Shown here: positions 6,476-11,327 of the stretch, piece after piece
How positions within the stretch are numbered: position 1 is the stretch's first letter
How the letters are laid out: every line of letters begins with the position of its first letter
NCBI GenBank assembly: GCA_002493325.1
Contig: DKYL01000015.1
Coordinates: 1-11,327 of the forward strand
Direction of reading: 5' to 3'
Source of the DNA: Ruminococcaceae bacterium UBA7101
Lineage (GTDB): Bacteria > Bacillota > Clostridia > Oscillospirales > Acutalibacteraceae
Length of the DNA stretch: 11,327 nt
Made by a program: the position numbers and the translations under genes
The notes under the pieces: model-generated
Database searches by the model: none
What the model was told of the DNA's origin: nothing
What the model saw: only the letters and a program-made list of their open reading frames with translations

Positions 6476-7018
6476 TTATTTGAAAAAGAGCGGAAGCTGT
6501 TCAAGAAAAACAATATCATCACGCTCTGCAGCATCGCCTTCTGCAAGCGGTGCACAGGAAGCAACAATATTGCCGCCAAAGGCTTCCACAAGACCGATAA
6601 CAGCCTTTAAGCTCTCACCTGTTGAGATTACGTCATCCACAATAAGAACACGCTTAGCCTTGAGCAAATCGCCATCCTCGTGACCGAGATAAAGCGTCTG
6701 CTCCTTCTGCGTTGTAATACTTCTTACGGTATACTCAATGGGGTTATCCATATAAACCTTAACAGCTTTACGTGCAACTATGTACTTTTTTCCGCACTGT
6801 CTGCTCATTTCATAGGCAAGGGGAATAGACTTAGCCTCAGGTGTAACGATATAGTCAAACTCAGGCACCTTTTCGAGGAGTGCTTTGGCGCAGGCTGTTG
6901 TAAGCTCAACATCACCAAATAAAATAAATGCGGCAATATCAAGCTTGTCTGACACAGGAAAACGCTTGAGCTGACGCTCAACTCCTGCAATTTTTAAATT
7001 ATAATATGCATCACTCAT
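6476..7018 (-). CDS. Adenine-type phosphoribosyltransferase family protein
   Basis: Type I phosphoribosyltransferase fold of 180 residues, cytosolic. It presumably joins a purine base to PRPP to give the nucleotide. The PRPP-binding motif VLIVDDVISTGES is clear at 124-136, with the paired acidic residues D128/D129. Further up, TPEAKSIPLAYEMSR (59-73) corresponds to the pyrophosphate-binding loop and early helix of adenine/xanthine enzymes, and ARKAVKVYM (82-90) to the flexible-loop strand. It resembles Apt more than PyrE or Hpt. It lacks the very standard Apt signatures over much of its length, so the substrate is not certain and I give no symbol. The ATG overlaps the HIT gene stop as ATGA (7015-7018), which implies translational coupling, with GGGAG about 10 bases upstream. 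A regulator of purine genes (PurR-like C-terminal domain) is unlikely because there is no DNA-binding domain. Confidence 0.85.
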   Translation of the reverse strand: MSDAYYNLKIAGVERQLKRFPVSDKLDIAAFILFGDVELTTACAKALLEKVPEFDYIVTPEAKSIPLAYEMSRQCGKKYIVARKAVKVYMDNPIEYTVRSITTQKEQTLYLGHEDGDLLKAKRVLIVDDVISTGESLKAVIGLVEAFGGNIVASCAPLAEGDAAERDDIVFLEQLPLFFK

Positions 7019-7347
7019 ATTATTTTTTCTCCCATTTTCACACCACCGACAAGATGAAAGTGCAGATGCTTAACTGTCTGACCTGCATCTTCTCCGCAAT
7101 TATTAATAATTCTGTATGACTCTATACCCTGAGATTTTGCAATCTCAGGGAGTTTTTCAAATATATGAGCAACATATTTGCTGTTGCTTTCATTGATATC
7201 GGCAGCACTTTCAATATGCTCCTTAGGAACAACAATAATATGAACAGGCGCAACAGGATTGATATCCTTGAATGCTAAAATCATATCATCCTCATAAACC
7301 TTGGTTGACGGAATATTGCCTGCAATTATTTCACAAAATATGCACAT
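7015..7347 (-). CDS. HIT-family nucleotide hydrolase (HinT-like)
   Basis: Small cytosolic histidine-triad protein of 110 residues, the usual length for bacterial Hint proteins. These hydrolyse AMP joined to amines or acyl groups, including aminoacyl-adenylates. The triad is HLHFHLVGG with H94, H96 and H98. The N-terminal MCIFCEI carries C2 and C5, which in many bacterial members bind zinc together with later histidines (H44 is a candidate). FKDINPVAPVHIIVVPKEHI at 26-45 is the family core. The ribosome binding site AGAGGTG lies 6 bases before the ATG at 7347. It starts 14 bases after alaS and overlaps the phosphoribosyltransferase by 4 bases, so the three are very likely cotranscribed. Placement after a synthetase that makes alanyl-AMP is suggestive. 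Confidence 0.93.
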   Translation of the reverse strand: MCIFCEIIAGNIPSTKVYEDDMILAFKDINPVAPVHIIVVPKEHIESAADINESNSKYVAHIFEKLPEIAKSQGIESYRIINNCGEDAGQTVKHLHFHLVGGVKMGEKII

Positions 7348-7361
7348 CTTTTACACCTCTG

Positions 7362-9992
7362 TTATTTAATCAAAGATTTTACTGTATCCACTACTGCAGC
7401 GATTGCACTGTCAAGCTTAGACAAATCCTTAGCACCTGCCATGGCTGAATCGGGGCGTCCGCCGCCGCCACCGCCTGCCAGCTTGGCAATTTCACGCACA
7501 AGGTCACCTGCTTTAACACCCTTTGCAATGGCTTCTTTGCCGCAGACAGCAACAAGATTAGCCTTATCACTATTTACACCTGCGACAACTGCAACAACAT
7601 TATCGCCCTTTGCCTTAAGGTCATCACCCATTGAACGCAGCGCATCAGGTGTTGTGCCCTCAACCTTGGCGGTGTAAATCTCAAGACCATCAATATCAAC
7701 GGGCTTTGAAAACATATCAGCACTCTTGAGCTTTGTAAGCTCAGCATTGAGTCGCTGAATTTCCTTGTCCTTTTCTTTATTCTCAGCAATAATGGATGAA
7801 ATTTTGCTTTCAATATCATTATCACTTGATTTGAGAACAGCAGCAGCACACTTAACAAGTGCTTCATTTGTATTAAGGTAATTCATAAGACCAAATCCTG
7901 TAACAGCAGTAATTCTGCGAACACCTGCAGCAACAGAAGCCTCTGAGATAATCTTGAACAGACCAAGCTCACCGCTGTTTGAAACATGCGTGCCGCCGCA
8001 GAATTCTGTTGAGAAATCACCTGCCTGAACGACTCTTACAACATCACCGTATTTTTCACCAAAGAGCATCATAGCGCCCATTTTTTTAGCCTCTTCAATC
8101 GGTATTTCCTGCATTGTAACAGACTGTGTTTTCATAATGAACTCATTGACAAGCATTTCGGTTTTAACAAGCTCATCAGCCGTCATTGGGTTAAAGTGTG
8201 TAAAGTCAAAACGCACCTCATATTCATTAACAAGCTGACCTGCCTGCTCAACATGTGTGCCGAGTACCTCACGCAGTGCTGCCTGAAGAAGATGAGCAGC
8301 AGTATGATTTTTCATAATGGCTTTACGTCTGTTGATATTAAGGCTTGCATGAATGCTGTCACCGACTGAAATAATACCCTTGGAAACATTACCGCTGTGC
8401 AAATAAATGCCATCAGCATTTTTAGCTGTGTCAGCAACAAGGAACACATTGTCATTGCCGTTCTTTAAAATGCCGCTGTCACCAACCTGTCCGCCTGACA
8501 GAGCGTAAAAAGGTGTCTTGTCAAGAACAACCGTACCCTGCTCATCAGCTCCGAGCATATCAACAAGCTCGCCTTCTCCGTTGACAATAGCAAGCACTTT
8601 AGCATCACATTCAAAATCTGTATAGCCGACAAATACGGTCTTGTCAGCATTAATTTTAACAGATTCGCCCTTCCATGCATCTGCACCTGCGTCCTTACGA
8701 GCAGCACGGGCAGTAGCCTTCTGATTCGCAAGGAGAGCATTGAACTTGTCCTCATCAACTGTGATACCCTTTTCCTCAAGAATATCCTTGGTTAAATCAA
8801 GCGGGAAACCATAGGTATCATTAAGCTTAAATGCATCCTCACCTGAGAAGACCTTACCCTCCATATTTGAAATATATTCATCAAGGAGTGCAAGACCTGC
8901 ATCGATTGTTTTGCCGAAGCTCTCTTCCTCAGCAAGAATAACCTTTTTAATAAGCTCAGCCTTATCCTTAAGCTCAGGATAAGCAACCTCGTTTTCTGCA
9001 ATTACAGTGTCACAAACCTTATAAAGGAACGGCTCGTTAACACCTAAAAGTCTGCCGTGACGGCAGGCACGTCTGATTAAACGGCGAAGCACATAACCCC
9101 TGCCGTTATTTGACGGAATGACACCGTCACCAATCATAAAGGTTGATGAACGGATGTGGTCGGTGATAACACGAAGTGAAACATCATTCTTTTCATCATC
9201 GTGATACTTAACACCGGCAATCCCGCTGATTTTTTTCATAATATTCTGAACGGTATCAACCTCAAAGATGTTGTCAACATCCTGCATTATGCAGGCAAGT
9301 CTTTCAAGACCCATACCTGTATCAATATTCGGATGATCAAGAGGTGTATAGTTGTTATTTCCGTCATTATCAAACTGGGTGAAAACATTGTTCCAGAATT
9401 CAACATATCTGTCGCACTCACATCCGGGACCGCAGTCAGGCTTACCGCAGCCGTATTTTTCACCGCGGTCAAAATGAATTTCGGAGCAGGGACCGCAGGG
9501 ACCTGAGCCGTGTTCCCAGAAATTATCTTCCTTACCAAGTCGTACAATATGGTCAGGGGCAACACCGTTCTGCTTTGTCCAGATTTCAAAAGCCTCGTCA
9601 TCATTTTCATAAATGGTGATATAAAGCTTATCAACAGGCATTTCAAGCACCTTGGTGCAAAATTCCCAAGCCCAGGCAGTAGCCTCTTTTTTAAAGTAAT
9701 CACCGAATGAAAAATTGCCCAGCATTTCAAAGAAGGTGCCGTGACGTGCAGTTTTGCCCACATTTTCAATATCCGGAGTACGGATACACTTCTGACAGGT
9801 AGTAACTCTGTTTCTCGGAGGTGTAACCTCACCTGTGAAATATTTTTTCATCGGTGCCATACCTGAATTGATAAGAAGCAGGCTCTTATCCCCATTCGGC
9901 ACTAATGAAAAGCTTGGCAGTCTGAGATGACCCTTGCTTTCAAAAAAGGATAAATATTTTTCTCTTAAATCATTTAATGAAGTCCATTCCAT
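7362..9992 (-). CDS. alaS: Alanyl-tRNA synthetase
   Basis: Class II synthetase that charges tRNA-Ala with alanine via alanyl-AMP and edits mischarged Ser/Gly. It is 876 residues, full length. The catalytic domain starts at the N-terminus, with SKGHLRLPSFSLVPNGD at 19-35, motif 2 RHGTFFEMLGNFSFGDYF at 83-100 and motif 3 GMGLERL at 226-232. A cysteine-rich GCGKPDCGPGCECDR insertion (181-195) is common in bacterial AlaRS. The editing domain has the metal-binding pair H563/H567 (HTAAH) and C665/H669 (CGGTH). A helical linker at 725-757 leads to the C-Ala domain with the glycine run GGGGGGRPDSA (840-850). The ATG at 9992 gives the conserved start and has GAGGT about 9 bases upstream. It is the first gene of a minus-strand operon with its own promoter. 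No T-box leader fits in the roughly 70-base upstream gap. Confidence 0.98.
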   Translation of the reverse strand: MEWTSLNDLREKYLSFFESKGHLRLPSFSLVPNGDKSLLLINSGMAPMKKYFTGEVTPPRNRVTTCQKCIRTPDIENVGKTARHGTFFEMLGNFSFGDYFKKEATAWAWEFCTKVLEMPVDKLYITIYENDDEAFEIWTKQNGVAPDHIVRLGKEDNFWEHGSGPCGPCSEIHFDRGEKYGCGKPDCGPGCECDRYVEFWNNVFTQFDNDGNNNYTPLDHPNIDTGMGLERLACIMQDVDNIFEVDTVQNIMKKISGIAGVKYHDDEKNDVSLRVITDHIRSSTFMIGDGVIPSNNGRGYVLRRLIRRACRHGRLLGVNEPFLYKVCDTVIAENEVAYPELKDKAELIKKVILAEEESFGKTIDAGLALLDEYISNMEGKVFSGEDAFKLNDTYGFPLDLTKDILEEKGITVDEDKFNALLANQKATARAARKDAGADAWKGESVKINADKTVFVGYTDFECDAKVLAIVNGEGELVDMLGADEQGTVVLDKTPFYALSGGQVGDSGILKNGNDNVFLVADTAKNADGIYLHSGNVSKGIISVGDSIHASLNINRRKAIMKNHTAAHLLQAALREVLGTHVEQAGQLVNEYEVRFDFTHFNPMTADELVKTEMLVNEFIMKTQSVTMQEIPIEEAKKMGAMMLFGEKYGDVVRVVQAGDFSTEFCGGTHVSNSGELGLFKIISEASVAAGVRRITAVTGFGLMNYLNTNEALVKCAAAVLKSSDNDIESKISSIIAENKEKDKEIQRLNAELTKLKSADMFSKPVDIDGLEIYTAKVEGTTPDALRSMGDDLKAKGDNVVAVVAGVNSDKANLVAVCGKEAIAKGVKAGDLVREIAKLAGGGGGGRPDSAMAGAKDLSKLDSAIAAVVDTVKSLIK

Positions 9993-10005
9993 AATATATA
10001 TACCT

Positions 10006-10018
10006 CGATTTTAAATCG
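10006..10018. other. Small palindrome in the alaS leader
   Basis: CGATTT and AAATCG, 6-bp arms around a single central base, lie just downstream of the alaS -10 box and just before its GAGGT ribosome binding site. The position, at or right after the expected start site, is where a repressor operator could lie, but no known operator consensus is matched and A/T-rich chance palindromes are common. Confidence 0.3.
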
Positions 10019-10019
10019 T

Positions 10020-10048
10020 TATTTAACTCATATTGCTGAAAAAGTCAA
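10020..10048 (-). promoter_or_regulatory. Sigma-A-type promoter of alaS
   Basis: On the minus strand TTGACT (10048-10043) is followed after 17 bases by TAAATA (10025-10020). This is a -35 matching five of six consensus bases, optimal spacing and an acceptable -10. Transcription should start near 10013, giving a leader of about 20 bases before the alaS ATG at 9992. It sits directly downstream of the terminator of the preceding gene. Confidence 0.7.
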
Positions 10049-10054
10049 CTGCTT

Positions 10055-10090
10055 AAACAAAAGTCTAAGGGCAACAGAGAGTTGCCCTTA
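10055..10090 (-). terminator. Terminator after the YdbC-family gene
   Basis: A perfect 10-bp stem, TAAGGGCAAC/GTTGCCCTTA (arms 10066-10075 and 10081-10090), has a 5-base loop. On the minus strand it is followed by GAC and the T-rich tract TTTTGTTT (10062-10055). It begins 11 bases after the stop codon of the small YdbC-like gene and ends 7 bases before the alaS -35 box, so it separates the two transcription units. Confidence 0.8.
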
Positions 10091-10101
10091 AAAATCTTTT
10101 A

Positions 10102-10317
10102 TTAAAGCTTTTCTACAAGCTTTGTAAGTTCTTTAACCTCTTCAACGGTGAATGTAAGCCCCTTGCTCATTTTTGAGTGATCGGGTGACCAGTCACGAAC
10201 ATCAATCTTTGGCTCACGTCCGTTCCAGGAAATCATATTTACTTCTCTGGTCCAGCCTCTTGTGGTTTCGGAAATAACACCAAGATGCTCTGTGATTTCG
10301 TACTTAATCTCCGGCAT
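10102..10317 (-). CDS. YdbC / PC4-family small nucleic-acid-binding protein
   Basis: Cytosolic protein of 71 residues resembling the bacterial YdbC family, related to the eukaryotic coactivator PC4. These proteins are dimers that bind single-stranded DNA, with a suggested role in replication, repair or transcription. Signature segments are KYEITEHLGVIS (5-16), GWTREVNMISWNGREPKIDVRDWSP (positions about 21-45) and the terminal helix TVEEVKELTKLVEKL (57-71). The strand pattern followed by a C-terminal helix matches the PC4 fold. AAGGAGGAG (10332-10324) lies 6 bases before the ATG, a strong ribosome binding site. It follows ackA by 52 bases with no terminator seen in between, so it may be cotranscribed or have its own weak promoter. 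Identification is from recalled family sequence. Confidence 0.85.
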   Translation of the reverse strand: MPEIKYEITEHLGVISETTRGWTREVNMISWNGREPKIDVRDWSPDHSKMSKGLTFTVEEVKELTKLVEKL

Positions 10318-10340
10318 TGAAAACTCCTCCTTCTCTTGAA

Positions 10341-10367
10341 ATTGTATGAAAAATATACCTATAACAA
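10341..10367 (-). promoter_or_regulatory. Possible weak promoter for the YdbC-like gene
   Basis: In the ackA-ydbC gap the minus strand has TTGTTA (10367-10362) and TACAAT (10346-10341), reasonable -35 and -10 boxes but only 15 bases apart, which is short. The implied start site is just ahead of the ribosome binding site. Readthrough from ackA is an equally good explanation. Confidence 0.25.
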
Positions 10368-10369
10368 AA

Positions 10370-11327
10370 TTATAATGCGGCTACAATCTCAGCAGTATCA
10401 CGTGCAATTGTAAGCTCTTCATCAGTAGCAAGAATGAAAACTCTTACCTTATCAGTCGGCTCTGTAAGCTCAGCCTCAGCACCCTTCTGTGTCTTTTCAT
10501 TAACAGCCTCGTTAATATCAACACCAAGATAACCGAGATATGAACAAATCTTTGAACGAAGCCATACACCGTTTTCACCGATACCGCCTGTGAACACAAT
10601 AGCATCAACACCGTTCATTGCGGCAACATATGAGCCGATATACTTCGCAATTTCATATGCCTGCATCTCGTGAGCAAGAATAGCTCTTGAATCACCTCGT
10701 GCCTGAGCAGCACAGATATCTCTGTCATCAGAGGAAACACCTGAAATAGCGTTAACACCTGATTTCTTATTAAGTACAACATCCATCTCATCAGGAGTCA
10801 AGCCAAGCTTTTTCATAATGAAAGTAACAACGGAAGGATCAACACCGCCTGAGCGTGTACCCATCATAAAGCCGTCAAGCGGAGTAAAGCCCATTGATGT
10901 ATCAACAACCTTGCCGTTCTTAACAGCAGCAATGGATGAACCGTTGCCGAGGTGGCAGGTAATAATCTTTAAATCCTTGATATTTTCGCCCATTTTGTCG
11001 GCAACTCTGTGTGAAACAAACTTATGTGATGTACCGTGGAATCCGTAGCGTCGAACACCGTACTTTTCATAATACTCATAAGGCACAGCATACATAAAAG
11101 CCTTGGCAGGCATAGTGCTGTGGAAGGCTGTATCAAAAACAGCAACCTGTGGCACTGACTCACCCACAACATCCTTGCAGGCACGATAGCCCTGGAGGTT
11201 AGCAGGATTGTGAAGAGGTGCAAGGGGTGACAGTTCCTCAACAACCTTTTCAACCTCAGCATCAATAAGAACACTCTTTGTATACTTATCGCCGCCCTGT
11301 ACGAAACGATGACCGATAGCATCAATC
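10370..11327 (-). CDS. ackA: Acetate kinase (partial, N-terminus outside the window)
   Basis: Transfers phosphate between acetyl phosphate and ADP, giving ATP and acetate at the end of the fermentative acetate pathway, usually with phosphotransacetylase. About 318 C-terminal residues of the usual 400 or so are present. The reading frame runs off the end at 11327, and the GTG at 11167 is an internal Val, not a start. Family motifs in order are IGHRFVQGG with the catalytic Arg, LAPLHNPANL, VAVFDTAFHSTMP, RRYGFHGTSHKFV, TCHLGNGSSIAAV (catalytic His), GTRSGGVDP (catalytic Arg), FTGGIGENG (nucleotide site) and ATDEELTIARD (metal-binding Glu). The motif usually read as HRVVHGG has Gln for the second His. 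Butyrate or propionate kinases are less likely given the motif set. An upstream pta is plausible but not visible. Confidence 0.96.
   Translation of the reverse strand, partial: IDAIGHRFVQGGDKYTKSVLIDAEVEKVVEELSPLAPLHNPANLQGYRACKDVVGESVPQVAVFDTAFHSTMPAKAFMYAVPYEYYEKYGVRRYGFHGTSHKFVSHRVADKMGENIKDLKIITCHLGNGSSIAAVKNGKVVDTSMGFTPLDGFMMGTRSGGVDPSVVTFIMKKLGLTPDEMDVVLNKKSGVNAISGVSSDDRDICAAQARGDSRAILAHEMQAYEIAKYIGSYVAAMNGVDAIVFTGGIGENGVWLRSKICSYLGYLGVDINEAVNEKTQKGAEAELTEPTDKVRVFILATDEELTIARDTAEIVAAL

Noticed and set aside
9287..9832. 181-codon open frame antisense-frame inside alaS on the same strand
   Set aside because: It is fully contained in alaS in another frame, with a basic, Leu-rich composition typical of shadow frames and no ribosome binding site.
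10104..10123. Inverted repeat AAAGCTT/AAGCTTT at the end of the YdbC-like gene
   Set aside because: It encodes the C-terminal Lys-Leu-Val-Glu-Lys-Leu helix and is not followed by a T run; the true terminator is the stem at 10066-10090.
10370..11167. Reading the acetate kinase as a complete 265-residue protein starting at 11167
   Set aside because: The GTG is an internal Val; conserved acetate kinase sequence (HRFVQGG, LAPLHNPANL) continues upstream in the same frame to the window end.

Overview
The window is a gene-dense stretch of a bacterial chromosome with low-to-moderate GC. It looks like an anaerobic Clostridia member, most likely Ruminococcaceae/Oscillospiraceae. The reasons are a Clostridia-type Rex repressor, a short Aquifex-type aconitase, fermentative lactate and acetate enzymes, purine-rich ribosome binding sites, short A/T-rich intergenic gaps and sigma-A-like promoter boxes. 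The genus is an inference. I see no mobile element, CRISPR array, tRNA, rRNA or phage gene, and no gene-free stretch longer than about 110 bases.

Plus strand, 14-4525: a four-gene cluster of aconitase, isocitrate dehydrogenase, the NADH/NAD-sensing repressor Rex, and an unrecognised cysteine-bearing protein whose start codon sits one base after the rex stop. The first two enzymes take citrate to 2-oxoglutarate, the carbon skeleton for glutamate. Having rex in the same cluster suggests that this oxidative branch is tied to redox state. The cluster ends at a hairpin (4541-4572) shared with the convergent ldh gene.

Minus strand, 10048 down to 4552: alaS has its own good sigma-A-type promoter and is followed by a HIT-family nucleotide hydrolase, an adenine-type phosphoribosyltransferase (4-base ATGA overlap with HIT) and a PepSY-like lipoprotein. 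A strong hairpin (5497-5534) then separates these from ldh (FBP-activated type L-lactate dehydrogenase). The same hairpin buries the ldh ribosome binding site.

Minus strand, 11327 down to 10055: ackA (acetate kinase, its N-terminal part lies outside the window) and a small YdbC/PC4-family nucleic-acid-binding protein, closed by a hairpin terminator.

Most genes are well-known housekeeping or fermentation genes. The items worth a second look are the acn-icd-rex-unknown cluster, the uncharacterised Rex neighbour, the terminator that doubles as a possible ribosome-binding-site lock on ldh, the shared convergent terminator that encodes the end of LDH, and the alaS-HIT-PRT adenylate-linked operon.
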